Shown here piece after piece: positions 8,182-17,703 of a stretch of 64,000 nucleotides of DNA (position 1 is the first letter of the stretch; each line of letters starts with the position of its first letter). The position numbers were made by a program, and so were the translations under genes. The stretch is from Avedoeria sp964651245 (lineage in GTDB: Bacteria > Chloroflexota > Anaerolineae > Epilineales > Epilineaceae). Under the pieces are notes generated by a model. The model saw only the letters and a list, made by a program, of their open reading frames with translations. It was not told the origin of the DNA and did no database searches. The stretch lies in NCBI GenBank assembly GCA_964651245.1, contig CAZYVI010000012.1:62001-126000 (forward strand). Direction: 5' to 3'.

Positions 8182-10080
8182 ATGATGGGGCGATGGACGC
8201 AGCCGCTGGCGCTCCTCGGGGTCGGCCTGGCCGCCGGCTGCGCGCCCGCGCCGCCGCCGGCGATCGACGCGGCCGCGACGCCGGCGGCCGTCTCCAGCGC
8301 CGCGCCGGCCGCACCCCCCTCCGGCACGCCGTCGGACGCCGCTGCCGCGGCGGACGCCGTCGATGTCGGGACGGACGCTGTCGACGGCGACGTCGAGGGG
8401 GACGGTCCCGGCCATGGCGGGGGTGACGGCGAGGGCCGCGACGCCGACGCCGATCCCGTGGCCGACACCACGTTCAGCGTCGACCGCGGCCTCTACGCCG
8501 CGCCGTTCGACGTCGTCGTCGACAGCGCCACGGACGGGGCGCGCATCGGCTACACGCTCGACGGCAGCGACCCGCGGACGTCGCCGACGGCCGTCGAGGC
8601 GGCCGCGCCGGCGGTGGTGCGGATCGACCCGGCCGCGGCCGGCGTGCCGGGGGCCGGCGCCGTCGTCCTCCGCGCGTACGCCCACGCCCCGGGGCGCGCG
8701 CCGACGAACGTCGACAGCCAGAGCTACATCTTCCCCGAGGCGGTCGTCCGCCAACCCGCCGACCTGGGCGACGGCTGGCCGCGCTACCGCTACGACGGCC
8801 CCGGCGGCCCGGCCGACCACGACTACGCCATGGACCCGCGGATCGTCGACGACCCGCGCTACCGCGACGATGTCCGCGCCGGCCTGGCGGCGATCCCGAC
8901 GCTGTCGCTGGCGCTCGACCGCGACGCCTTCTGGCGGGTCTACCGCGGCCTCGACGACGACGAGGCGCCGGTCTCGGTCGAGGTCATCGACCCGGCCGCC
9001 GGCAGCGGCGGCGACCAGGCCGACGGCTGGCTCGAGGCCCACAGCCACGACCGCGTCAAGCGCTCGCTGCGCCTGGCCTTCCAGGGCCGGCGGGGCGACG
9101 CCTCGCTGCCCACGGCGCTGCTGCGGCGGTCGCCGGCCGGCGGCGACGGCGCGGCCGACCGGCTCGAGCGCATCGTGCTGCGCGGCGGCAACAACCGCTC
9201 CTGGGCCCGGACCTGGAACCCGGACCGGACTACCTACACCGAGGACCGGTGGATCCGCGACAGCCAGATCGCCGTGTCAGGCTACGGCAGCCATGGCGCG
9301 TTCGTCCACCTCTACGTGAACGGCGTCTACTGGGGCCTCTACGACGCCGCCGAGCGGCCCGGCACGCACTGGGCGGCCCTCTACGGCGGCGGCGACGACG
9401 ACGACTGGACGAGCGTGAACCACGACGGCCCGGCCGACGGCGACGCCTTGCGCTGGCGGCGCCTCGTCGACGAGCTTGCCGGGGCCGATCTAGCCGACGC
9501 AGCGAACGACGCCGCGTTCGCCGCGGCGCTCGATGTCGACGCCTACGTCGACTACCTCCTCGTCCAGTGGCTGGCCGGCGTGCGCGACTGGCCGCAGAAC
9601 AACTGGTGGGCCGTGGCGCGCGACGACCCGCCCGGGCCGTTCCGGCTGGTGGCGTGGGACGGCGAGTGGTCGTTCGGCGTCGGCTTCGGCTCGCCGGCGC
9701 GGGCGGCGGTCCACCCCGACTTCACGGCGGCTGGCGGCGACGGCGCGGCGCGGCACGACCTGGTGCGGCTGCTCGACGCCGGCCGCCGCAGCCCGGCGTT
9801 CCGCGCCCGGCTGGCGGCGCGAGCGACGGCGCACCTCGCGCCGGGCGGCGCCCTGGCCCCGGCCGCCGCCCGGGCGCGCTGGCGCGCCCTCAATGACAGC
9901 CTGGCCACGGCCATCGTGGCCGAGTCGGCCCGCTGGGGCGACGCGACGGACGCCGCCCGGCCGCGCACCCGCGACGACGACTGGCGGCGCGAGGTCGCCG
10001 CGATCGACGCCTACCTGGCCACCGCCGCCGACGACCTGCGCGCGTCGCTGGCGGCCCACGGCCTGCTCGACGCGCCGTAG
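8182..10080 (+). CDS. CotH kinase-family lipoprotein
   Basis: Using the ATG at 8182, this is a 632-residue protein that begins with a lipoprotein signal: a hydrophobic stretch ending in LAAGC, with the lipidated cysteine at residue 20. A GTG at 8131 overlapping the previous stop would add 17 residues and remains possible. After an Ala/Asp-rich linker comes a chitobiase-like domain (YTLDGSDPRTSPTA), often found before CotH domains. The CotH region covers roughly residues 220-600 and includes VNGVYWGLYDAAERP and WDGEWSFG, the latter containing the family's catalytic-type acidic residues. CotH proteins are atypical protein kinases of spore coats and surface structures; the target here is unknown. 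Confidence 0.85.
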   Translation: MMGRWTQPLALLGVGLAAGCAPAPPPAIDAAATPAAVSSAAPAAPPSGTPSDAAAAADAVDVGTDAVDGDVEGDGPGHGGGDGEGRDADADPVADTTFSVDRGLYAAPFDVVVDSATDGARIGYTLDGSDPRTSPTAVEAAAPAVVRIDPAAAGVPGAGAVVLRAYAHAPGRAPTNVDSQSYIFPEAVVRQPADLGDGWPRYRYDGPGGPADHDYAMDPRIVDDPRYRDDVRAGLAAIPTLSLALDRDAFWRVYRGLDDDEAPVSVEVIDPAAGSGGDQADGWLEAHSHDRVKRSLRLAFQGRRGDASLPTALLRRSPAGGDGAADRLERIVLRGGNNRSWARTWNPDRTTYTEDRWIRDSQIAVSGYGSHGAFVHLYVNGVYWGLYDAAERPGTHWAALYGGGDDDDWTSVNHDGPADGDALRWRRLVDELAGADLADAANDAAFAAALDVDAYVDYLLVQWLAGVRDWPQNNWWAVARDDPPGPFRLVAWDGEWSFGVGFGSPARAAVHPDFTAAGGDGAARHDLVRLLDAGRRSPAFRARLAARATAHLAPGGALAPAAARARWRALNDSLATAIVAESARWGDATDAARPRTRDDDWRREVAAIDAYLATAADDLRASLAAHGLLDAP

Positions 10081-10191
10081 GCCCGCGGCGGCGTCGACGG
10101 CGGTGCGCGCGCCGTCCGGAAAGGCGACGCCGCGGTCGCCGGGCCGTCCGAGGCCACCCTGCCGAGCCCCCCAGACCCCAGGAGAGCAGCC

Positions 10192-10734
10192 ATGTCCGGC
10201 ACCGTCACCGCCGTCAGCGCCAGCGCCACCCACAGCATGGTGAAACCGACCCAGGCCGCCATCCGCCTCGTCGCCGGCTGGGGCGTCGAGGGCGACGCCC
10301 ACGGCGGGGCCACGGTGAAGCACCGCTCGCGCGCCGCGCGGGCGCCCGAAGAGCCGAACCTGCGCCAGGTCCACTTGTTGCACGCCGAGCTCCACGACGC
10401 GCTGCAGGCCGCCGGCCATGCCGTCGGCGCCGGCCAGATGGGCGAGAACGTCACGACCCGCGGCGTCGACCTCCTGGGCCTGCCGCGCGGCACGCGGCTC
10501 CATCTCGGCGCCGCGGCGATCGTCGAGCTGACCGGGCTGCGCAGCCCGTGCTCGCAGCTCGACCGGCTCTCGCCGGGCCTCATGGCCGCCTGCCTCGACC
10601 GCGACGCCGACGGCAACGTCGTGCGCAAGGCCGGCGTCATGGCGATCGTCGTCGCCGGCGGCGAGGTGCGGCCGGGCGACGCCGTGCGCGCCGTGCTGCC
10701 CCAGGGCGAGGCGTTGCCGCTCGCACCGGTCTGA
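10192..10734 (+). CDS. MOSC domain protein
   Basis: A 180-residue, single-domain MOSC protein. The conserved cysteine is C120 in GLRSPCSQL, and the family-typical GENVTTRGVDL lies at about residues 84-94. MOSC domains bind or transfer sulfur and are related to the C-terminal part of molybdenum cofactor sulfurase; stand-alone versions like this often act in metal-sulfur chemistry or detoxification (YiiM/YuaD type). The ATG is preceded by an AGGAG ribosome site about eight bases upstream. No molybdenum genes lie nearby, so the substrate is undetermined. Confidence 0.88.
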   Translation: MSGTVTAVSASATHSMVKPTQAAIRLVAGWGVEGDAHGGATVKHRSRAARAPEEPNLRQVHLLHAELHDALQAAGHAVGAGQMGENVTTRGVDLLGLPRGTRLHLGAAAIVELTGLRSPCSQLDRLSPGLMAACLDRDADGNVVRKAGVMAIVVAGGEVRPGDAVRAVLPQGEALPLAPV

Positions 10735-10914
10735 CGGCGCCGGACGGCCGCGGCGCGCGCCGACGACGGCCGTCCGGAAAATCGGGGGCCGACGGCCGCA
10801 TCGGACGCCGGCGCTGGGACGTTGTAACACGCAATCGCGCCGGACTGCCTCGCGCCGGCCCACTGCCCGCAGCGCCGCGCTGCCGCGTCGGCGCTGCCGC
10901 GACGGAGAATCGAC

Positions 10915-13900
10915 ATGTCGCCGATCGCCCGGCCTCCCCACCGCCGGCGTTTCGCGTCGCCGCGCCTTGCGGCGGCCCTGTCCGCGCGCGCACCACGGAC
11001 CCGCCTCGTCGCGACGGCGGCGGTCGCCGCCGCGGGCCTGGCCTTCGGCGTCGTCGCCGGCCTCGCGTCGACCCGCTCGGCGGCGGCGCAACCGTCCGAC
11101 CCGGCGCCGGTGGCGGTCGGCGAGGGCATCCTCTACCAGCGCGCGGCGCTGTCGTCCAAGGGGGCCGACGTGGCGCTGGGCGACCTCGACGGCGACGGCG
11201 ACCTCGACGCCTACGTCGGCGTCCTGGCCGACTGCTTCAACTGCGATCCGGCCAACCGGGTCTGGTTCGGCGACGGCGCGGGGCACTTCACCGACAGCGG
11301 CCAGCGGCTCGGCGGCCAGAGCACCTGGGGCGTGGCGCTGGCCGACCTCGACGGCGATGGCGACCTCGACGCCGTCGACGCCAACAACGGCGGCGCGCCG
11401 GCGGCCAACGCCAACGCGGTCTGGTTCAACGACGGCCGCGGCCGCTTCGCCGACTCGGGCCAGCGGCTGGGCGATCGGGCCAGCATGGACGTCGCGCTGG
11501 GCGACGTCGACGGCGACGGCGACGTCGACGCCGTCTTCGGCAACTACGGCGCCGGCGACATCTGGCTCAACGACGGCCGCGGGCGGTTCGCGGCCGCGCC
11601 CGCGCAGCCGCTCGTGTCGATGCGCACGAACGCCGTGCTGCTGCACGACGTCGACCGCGACGGCGACCTCGACCTCTTCCAGGCGAACACGGGCTACGAC
11701 CTCGTCTACTGGAACGAGGGCGGCGGCGCGTTCGTCGACAGCGGCCAGCGCCTCGGCGAGGTCCACGACTGCGGCGACGGCCCGGCGACGCAGGACGCGG
11801 CGATCGGCGACCTCGACGGCGACGGCGACCTCGACTTCCTGGCCGTGAACGGCGGCACCCACACCCGCGCCGGGGCGTGGCCCGGCGAGACGGTCAACGA
11901 CGTCTTCCTGGCCGAACCCGACCCGGCGCGCCCGGGCCGGCTGCGCTACGTCGACACCCAGCAGCGGCTCGGCAACGCCTTCAGCTTCGGCGTGTCGCTG
12001 CACGACTTCGACGGCGACGGAGACCTCGACGCCTTCATCGCCAACTCGAACATCTGCGGCTGGGCCAACGAAGTCTGGTGGAACGACGGGCGCGGGCGCT
12101 TTGCCGACAGCGGCCAGCGCCTCGGCTTCGAGAACAGCTGGGAGGTGGCGCTGGGCGATTTCGACGGCGACGGCGACGCCGACGCCTTCGTCCCGAACTA
12201 CGGCCCGGCGCCGGACGCCGTCTGCCGCTTCGAGGAGGGCTCGCCGCCCGAGGTCTGGATCAACGGCGGCGGCGGCCGGGCATGGCACGAGCAGCTGGAG
12301 CGCGACGTGCCCGGCCTGCGCCAGGGCCTCGAGCGCTCGATGGACGCCGACCTGGGCGACCTGAACGGCGACGGCAACCTGGACGCGTTCGTGGCCAACC
12401 GCGGCAACGAAGACCCCTACCCCAGCGGCCAGCCCTGGGCGTGCGATCGCGGCTTCCCGACGAACATCGACCCGCGGACGGGCGCGCCGAACACGGTCTA
12501 CTTCGGCGACGGCAAGGGCGGCTTCGTCGACAGCGGCCAGCGCCTGGGCAACGGCGACTCGCGCGGCGTCGACCTGGGCGACGTCGACCGCGACGGCGAC
12601 CTCGACGCCGTCGTGGCCAACTTTGCCCCCAGCGGCGGCGTGGCGTCGAGCGAGCTCTGGCTGAACGACGGCCGCGGCCGCTTCGCCGACAGCGGCCTGC
12701 GGCTGAGCAACCCGCGCACGATGACGGTCCGCCTCGGCGACCTCGACGGCGACGGCGACCTCGACGCCTACTTCGGCAACACCGACGTGGATCACGTGTA
12801 CCGCAACGACACCGCCGGCGGCGCCGTCCGCTTCACCGACACCGGCCAGCGCCTCGGGGCGCCCCATGCGCGCGGCAACGGGCCAAACACCGAGGACATC
12901 GAGCTCGCGGACCTCGACGGCGACGGCGACCTCGACGTCTTCGAGTCGTGCGCCGGCATCCACGTCGGCGAGAACCCCAACCGCGTGCTGTTCAACGATG
13001 GCCGCGGCGTCTTCACCGACTCCGGCCAGCGCATCGGCAACGAGTACACCTTCGACGCGGTGCTCCACGACTTCGACGGCGACGGCGACCTCGACGCCTT
13101 CCTGGGCCAGTCGGCGATCTGCGGCGACGGCAACCAGGTCTGGCTCAACGACGGCCGCGGCACGTTCCGCGACTCGGGCCAGCGGCTGGGCCGCGAGAAC
13201 ACGTTCGGCGTCGCCCTGGGCGACTTCAACTGCGACGGCCGGATGGACGTCTTCGCCGCCAACGCCTCCTACGCCAAGGTCAGCGGCGTGACGTGCCCCG
13301 TCGCCTGCCCGGTCGACCGGCACGACACCGTCTGGCTCGGCAACGGCGACGGCACCTTCCGCGACGCCGGCTGGCGCATCGGCGACTTCACGAGCCAGGC
13401 GGTGGTCACCGGCGACCTCGACAACGACGGCGACGCCGACGCCTACGTGGCCCACTCCGGCCGCTGCGGCCTGCCGAACACGGCCTACCTCAGCGGCTGC
13501 ACGCCGTCCCAGGGCGCCAGCCCGACCCCCGTCCAAGCCACGGCCACCCTCCCGCCGCCGCCGACGTCGACGCCGGCCCCGCCGACCACGCCGACCCCGG
13601 TCCCGCCCGCCACCGCCACGCCCGCTGTCCCCGCCACGGCGACGCCGGCCCCGCCGGCCACGTCGACGCCGCTGCCACCGCCGACCTCGACGCCGGTCCC
13701 GCCGGCCACCTCGACGCCCGCGCCGCCGGCGACCGCGACGGTCGTGCTGACCGCCACGTCGACACCGCTGCCGCCGCCGACGTCGACGCCGGCCCCGCCG
13801 GCCACCTCGACGCCCGCGCCGCCGGCGACCGCGACGGTCGTGCTGACCGCCACGTCGACGCCGCTGCCGCCGCCGACTGCGACGCCGGTACCGCCGAGCA

Positions 13901-14883
13901 CGCCGACGCCCGCGCCGCCGGCCACGTCGACGCCACTGCCGCCGCCGACGTCGACGCCGGCTCCGCCGAGCTCACCGACGCCCGCGCCGCCGGCCACGTC
14001 GACGCCGCTGCCGCCGCCGACCGCGACGCCGGTCCCGCCGAGCACGCCCACGCCAGTGCCGCCGACGGCGACGCCGCTGCCGCCGCCGACCGCGACGCCG
14101 GTCCCGCCGGCCACGCCGACGCCGCTGCCGCCGACGGCGACCCCGGCGCCGCCCACCTCGACGCCGGTGCCCTCGCCGACGCCCAGCCGGACGCCGACCG
14201 TGGCGCCGCCGCCGAGCGCGACGCCGACGGCCTCGCCGACGCCGGAGCTGGCCACGGCGACGCCGGAACTCGCCACACCCACGCCGATCGGCACCGCCAG
14301 CGCCACGCCGACCCCGGCGGGGCCGACCTGGACGCCGTCGCCGACGGCGACGCCCGGCGGCCCGACGGCCACCCCGCCGCCGAGCGCGACGCCGACGGCG
14401 ACGACCGCCGTGCCGACGCCGACGGCGACGCCGGCCGTCGTCACGGCGACGGCGATCCCGACGGTGACCGCCACGCCGTTCCTGGCGACCGCCACGCCGT
14501 CGGCCACGTCCACGCCGGGGGGCGGGTCGCCGACCGCGACGCCCACGGCCACCGTCACGCCGCCGCCGACGGCCACCGCCACGCGCACGCCGTCGCCGTC
14601 GGCGACGCCCACCGCCACCGCCACGCCGCTGGCCGACATCTGCGTCTGCTGGGTGGCTCTGCGCAAGCTGCCGCAGAGCGTGATCGACGAGGCCAAGGCC
14701 CACCCCGAGCGGTTTTACGGCTGGGGGCTGCCGCACGACGTCAACAAGCCCGTCAGCTGGGCCAACCCGCTGCGGACCTGCCTGAGCATCCACAAGCCCA
14801 ACCTGGCCTACCATCCCGTCTGGAACAGTGCCTACTGGGCCGCGATCTGCCCGCCGGGCAGCCACTGCCCGCCACGGAACTGA
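10915..14883 (+). CDS. giant FG-GAP/VCBS repeat surface protein with Thr/Pro stalk
   Basis: A 1322-residue secreted protein. The N-terminus has a twin-Arg-containing, hydrophobic signal region to about residue 60. About eleven repeats of the type LGDLDGDGDLDAYVGN, each followed by 'WLNDGRGRFADSGQRLG', fill residues 75-860. These are FG-GAP/VCBS blades whose DGDGD motifs bind calcium, probably forming beta-propellers. Residues 866-1240 are a Thr/Pro/Ala linker with about 375 residues of TPxPP units. The last ~80 residues form a separate Cys- and Trp-containing domain (begins ADICVCWVALRKL) that I do not recognise. Adhesion or cell-surface recognition is a reasonable inference. The upstream gap (10735-10914) shows no clear promoter; a GGAG site precedes the ATG. 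Confidence 0.9.
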   Translation: MSPIARPPHRRRFASPRLAAALSARAPRTRLVATAAVAAAGLAFGVVAGLASTRSAAAQPSDPAPVAVGEGILYQRAALSSKGADVALGDLDGDGDLDAYVGVLADCFNCDPANRVWFGDGAGHFTDSGQRLGGQSTWGVALADLDGDGDLDAVDANNGGAPAANANAVWFNDGRGRFADSGQRLGDRASMDVALGDVDGDGDVDAVFGNYGAGDIWLNDGRGRFAAAPAQPLVSMRTNAVLLHDVDRDGDLDLFQANTGYDLVYWNEGGGAFVDSGQRLGEVHDCGDGPATQDAAIGDLDGDGDLDFLAVNGGTHTRAGAWPGETVNDVFLAEPDPARPGRLRYVDTQQRLGNAFSFGVSLHDFDGDGDLDAFIANSNICGWANEVWWNDGRGRFADSGQRLGFENSWEVALGDFDGDGDADAFVPNYGPAPDAVCRFEEGSPPEVWINGGGGRAWHEQLERDVPGLRQGLERSMDADLGDLNGDGNLDAFVANRGNEDPYPSGQPWACDRGFPTNIDPRTGAPNTVYFGDGKGGFVDSGQRLGNGDSRGVDLGDVDRDGDLDAVVANFAPSGGVASSELWLNDGRGRFADSGLRLSNPRTMTVRLGDLDGDGDLDAYFGNTDVDHVYRNDTAGGAVRFTDTGQRLGAPHARGNGPNTEDIELADLDGDGDLDVFESCAGIHVGENPNRVLFNDGRGVFTDSGQRIGNEYTFDAVLHDFDGDGDLDAFLGQSAICGDGNQVWLNDGRGTFRDSGQRLGRENTFGVALGDFNCDGRMDVFAANASYAKVSGVTCPVACPVDRHDTVWLGNGDGTFRDAGWRIGDFTSQAVVTGDLDNDGDADAYVAHSGRCGLPNTAYLSGCTPSQGASPTPVQATATLPPPPTSTPAPPTTPTPVPPATATPAVPATATPAPPATSTPLPPPTSTPVPPATSTPAPPATATVVLTATSTPLPPPTSTPAPPATSTPAPPATATVVLTATSTPLPPPTATPVPPSTPTPAPPATSTPLPPPTSTPAPPSSPTPAPPATSTPLPPPTATPVPPSTPTPVPPTATPLPPPTATPVPPATPTPLPPTATPAPPTSTPVPSPTPSRTPTVAPPPSATPTASPTPELATATPELATPTPIGTASATPTPAGPTWTPSPTATPGGPTATPPPSATPTATTAVPTPTATPAVVTATAIPTVTATPFLATATPSATSTPGGGSPTATPTATVTPPPTATATRTPSPSATPTATATPLADICVCWVALRKLPQSVIDEAKAHPERFYGWGLPHDVNKPVSWANPLRTCLSIHKPNLAYHPVWNSAYWAAICPPGSHCPPRN
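13705..13896 (+). repeat. 96-bp tandem duplication in the Thr/Pro linker
   Basis: Bases 13705-13800 and 13801-13896 are nearly identical, differing only near their ends. Each encodes 32 residues including ATATVVLTATSTPLPPP. This is a recent in-frame expansion inside the longer TPxPP-coding tract that spans about 13513-14630. Confidence 0.85.
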
Positions 14884-14920
14884 CGTCACCCCACGGCCGT
14901 TGACCGCGCCCGCCGCGCCG

Positions 14921-14980
14921 CCCTATGCTTCGCCGCCCTATGCTTCGTCGCCCTATGCTTGGCCGCCCTATGCTTCGCCG
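14921..14980 (+). repeat. four tandem copies of a 15-bp unit
   Basis: The unit CCCTATGCTTCGCCG starts at 14921, 14936, 14951 and 14966, with one or two changes in the middle copies. It lies between the surface-protein stop and the DinB-like gene. Each copy contains TATGCT, which resembles a -10 box. The intergenic gap holds nothing else recognisable. Confidence 0.85.
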
Positions 14981-15012
14981 CCGGCGATGCGCGCCGCGGT
15001 CCCCTGAACAGG

Positions 15013-15534
15013 ATGTCCACGATGGATTCGGTCGCACTTTTGCAGTCCGCGTTCCACGCCGCCCACGACTGGTACCAGGGCACCGTCGCCGACGTCACGC
15101 CCGATCAGGCGAACGCCGTGCCGGCCGGGCGGGCCCACCCGATCGCGGCGCAGATGGCCCACATCCTCCACAGCGAGGACGCCATGGTGAACATGCTGCA
15201 GGGCAAGGCGCCGCTGTGGGAGAGCGACGGCTACGGCCAGCGCCTCGGCCTGCCGATGCTCTTCAGCCAGACCGCCGACGGCTCGCGCGCCTTCCGCTGC
15301 GACCCGGCCGACCTGGCCGACTACACGCGCGCCGTGTTCGGCCAGACCCGCGACTACATCGGCTCGCTCACGCCCGCCGACCTCGAGCGGCCCATCGACC
15401 TCAGCAGCTGGGGCATCGGCACGCTGCCGCTGGCCAACATCCTGACCGGCATGCTCCTGGGCAACACGTTCGCCCACACCGGCGAGATCGCGGCGATCAA
15501 GGGGACGCTGGGGCTGCAGGGGTATCCGTTCTAG
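15013..15534 (+). CDS. DinB/YfiT-like putative metal-dependent protein
   Basis: The ATG at 15013, preceded by an ACAGG-type ribosome site, gives 173 residues; the frame is open further upstream but there runs into the tandem repeat. The four-helix DinB fold is suggested by the spaced histidines: H50 in the MAHILHSEDAM segment and a C-terminal AHTGEIAAIKG. In this superfamily three histidines bind a divalent metal, and members act as thiol transferases or damage-inducible proteins of unclear role. The protein ends at GLQGYPF, a common ending for this subgroup. Convergent with the S9 peptidase. Confidence 0.75.
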   Translation: MSTMDSVALLQSAFHAAHDWYQGTVADVTPDQANAVPAGRAHPIAAQMAHILHSEDAMVNMLQGKAPLWESDGYGQRLGLPMLFSQTADGSRAFRCDPADLADYTRAVFGQTRDYIGSLTPADLERPIDLSSWGIGTLPLANILTGMLLGNTFAHTGEIAAIKGTLGLQGYPF

Positions 15535-15572
15535 GGGACCTCGCCGCGGCGCGGGACGTCGCTCGGCATCCG

Positions 15573-17525
15573 CTACCGCAGGTTCGCGATCTCGACCGGG
15601 GCGATCCGGTCCGCCGGCGCGAACCCCAGCACGCGGCCGTAGAACGCCAGCTCGGCCTCGAGCGCCCGGGCGATGTTCTCGGCGCGGCGGAAGCCGTGCT
15701 GCTCGCCCTCGAACGGCACGTAGGCCACCGGAATGCCCTTGGCCTTCAACGCCTCGACCATCGCCGTGGTCTGGGCGGGCGGCACCACCTTGTCCTCGGT
15801 GCCCTGGAAGAAGATCACCGGGCGCGCCAGCGACGCCACGTGGTGGATCGGCGACCGCTCGACGTAGCGGTCGCGCTCGGCCGGGTACGGCCCGACGAGA
15901 CGGTCGAGATAGCGCGACTCGAACTTGTGGGTGTCGCGGGCCAATGCCTCGAGGTCGCCGACGCCGTAGTGGCTGGCGCCGGCGGCGAAGGCGTCGCGGA
16001 ACGCCAGGGCGCACAGCGTGGTGTAGCCGCCGGCGCTGCCGCCGCGGATCAGGAGCCGGCGCGGGTCGGCGTCGCCGCGCTCCACCACGTAGCGCGCGCC
16101 GGCGACGCAGTCGTCGACGTCGGCGACGCCCCAGAGGCCGTCGAGGGCGGTGCGGTAGGCCCGGCCGAAGCCGGTGCTGCCGCGGTAGTTCACGTCGAGC
16201 ACGCCGAAGCCGCGCGTCGTCCAATACTGGATCGCGGGGTTGAGCGTGGTGGCGGTGTGGCCGGTCGGGCCGCCGTGGCTGAGGACGAGCACGGGCGGAC
16301 GCTCGTCGGGCGGGCCGGCGTAGACGGCGCTGCGCGGGGCGTAGTAGAACGCGTGGGCCGTGGCGCCGTCGGCGGTCGGGAACGAGAGCGCCTCGGCGGT
16401 CGACACGTCGTCCGGGTCGAGGGTCAACGGGCTGGGCTGGCGGACGACGTCGGCCTCGCCCGTGGCCAGGTCGACGGCCACCAGCTGCGTGGGCGTCGTC
16501 GGGCTGCCGGCGAGGACGAAGGCCGTGCCGCCGGCGACGCGCAGGTTGCCCAGTTCGGTGTAGGGCAGGTCGTACGTGCGCCGCTCGCCCGTGGCGCCCT
16601 CGATGCGGCCGAGGCGCCGCGCGCCCGGCGGGCCGAAGACGCACACGACGTCGTCGCGGCCGTCGCGGCCGGCGGTGAAGCCCAACGGCGCGACCCCGAA
16701 GGTCCAGTGCGGGCCGGCGAACTCGGCCTCCAGCGGCCACAGGGCGGTGGCCGGGCGGTTCCGCTCTGGGTCGTCGACCTGGTAGAGGTTCCACCAGCCG
16801 CTGCGGTCCGACGCGAACACCAGCGCCCCCGACGGCGCCCACAGCGCCGCGGCGATCGCCTCCGACGGCCCGCCGGCCACGGTGCGCGTCGAGCGCACCG
16901 TCCCGCCGCGCCCCAGCTGCCCGACGCACAGCGCCGTGCCGTCCCACGGCATGTTCGGGTGGTCCCACTGCAGCCAGCTCAGGCGCCGGCCGTCGGGGCT
17001 CACGCGCGGGCAGGCGTAGAACGCGGCGCCGGTCACCAGGACCGTCACGTCGCCGCGCTCGAGGTCGACGGCCACGATCTCGTTGCGCGGCTCGCCCGAG
17101 CCGCCGTGGTCCTCGCGCACGCACACCAGCCGGTCGCGCTCGCGGTCGACGTCGGCGTCGGCGTAGCGCCATGGGCCGGGCGGGGTGAGCGGCTCGGGCG
17201 CGCCATCGGGGTGGTGGTCGTAGATCCGCTGGTCGTCGAGCTGGACGAAGTAGATCGTGCCGTCGGACACGCACAGCGCCCCGCCGCCGTACTCGTGGAC
17301 CCGCGATCGGGCGCTCCACGGCGCCGGCAGGACCTCGTCGACATCGCCGGCGGCGGTGCGGCGCAGGATCGTCACCCGTCCGCCGTCGTCGGGGCGCGTC
17401 TCGCCCCAGTAGAGCGTCGCGCCGTCGACGGCCAGGTCGGTGATGCCGCGCCCGCCCTGGGCAAGCTGGGCGGCGGACAGCGACGACGGCCAGGTGCCGT
17501 AGGGACGGATCTGACGGGCGGGCAT
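15573..17525 (-). CDS. S9-family prolyl oligopeptidase / acylaminoacyl peptidase
   Basis: A 650-residue serine peptidase. The N-terminal two thirds form a beta-propeller (PWSARSRVHEYGGGA, VSPDGRRLSWLQWDHP) and the C-terminal third an alpha/beta hydrolase. The catalytic triad is readable: Ser497 in GGSAGGY, Asp578 in GTEDKVVP and His610 in GEQHGF. DVNYRGSTGFGR marks the S9C type. The start is the ATG at 17525, followed by PARQIRPYGTW; the frame runs on upstream but without family similarity. No signal peptide is seen, so it is probably cytoplasmic and trims peptides. It is divergent from the gene at 17704. Confidence 0.93.
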   Translation of the reverse strand: MPARQIRPYGTWPSSLSAAQLAQGGRGITDLAVDGATLYWGETRPDDGGRVTILRRTAAGDVDEVLPAPWSARSRVHEYGGGALCVSDGTIYFVQLDDQRIYDHHPDGAPEPLTPPGPWRYADADVDRERDRLVCVREDHGGSGEPRNEIVAVDLERGDVTVLVTGAAFYACPRVSPDGRRLSWLQWDHPNMPWDGTALCVGQLGRGGTVRSTRTVAGGPSEAIAAALWAPSGALVFASDRSGWWNLYQVDDPERNRPATALWPLEAEFAGPHWTFGVAPLGFTAGRDGRDDVVCVFGPPGARRLGRIEGATGERRTYDLPYTELGNLRVAGGTAFVLAGSPTTPTQLVAVDLATGEADVVRQPSPLTLDPDDVSTAEALSFPTADGATAHAFYYAPRSAVYAGPPDERPPVLVLSHGGPTGHTATTLNPAIQYWTTRGFGVLDVNYRGSTGFGRAYRTALDGLWGVADVDDCVAGARYVVERGDADPRRLLIRGGSAGGYTTLCALAFRDAFAAGASHYGVGDLEALARDTHKFESRYLDRLVGPYPAERDRYVERSPIHHVASLARPVIFFQGTEDKVVPPAQTTAMVEALKAKGIPVAYVPFEGEQHGFRRAENIARALEAELAFYGRVLGFAPADRIAPVEIANLR

Positions 17526-17703
17526 GGACGGCTCCGGATCGGGCGCGCGTCGGCCGTCGCGGTGCGACGGGGCGCTCACGTGGTGGGTCCATTGTACGGG
17601 CGAAGGCCCGGCGGCGCCCCTTGCGCCGCCGGCCCGGGGCCGATATCGTAGCGCTCCCCGGCGCACCCGCCGCCTCTCCGCCGCCGCGCAAGGAGCATGC
17701 TCG

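Noticed and set aside
9490..13536. Long minus-strand open frame opposite the CotH, MOSC and FG-GAP genes
   Set aside because: It lies antisense to well-supported genes and has the Arg/Ala/Val-rich composition of a GC-rich shadow frame.
13513..14630. CRISPR-like repetitive tract
   Set aside because: The periodicity comes from in-frame Thr/Pro codons, without constant repeats and unique spacers; no cas gene is present.
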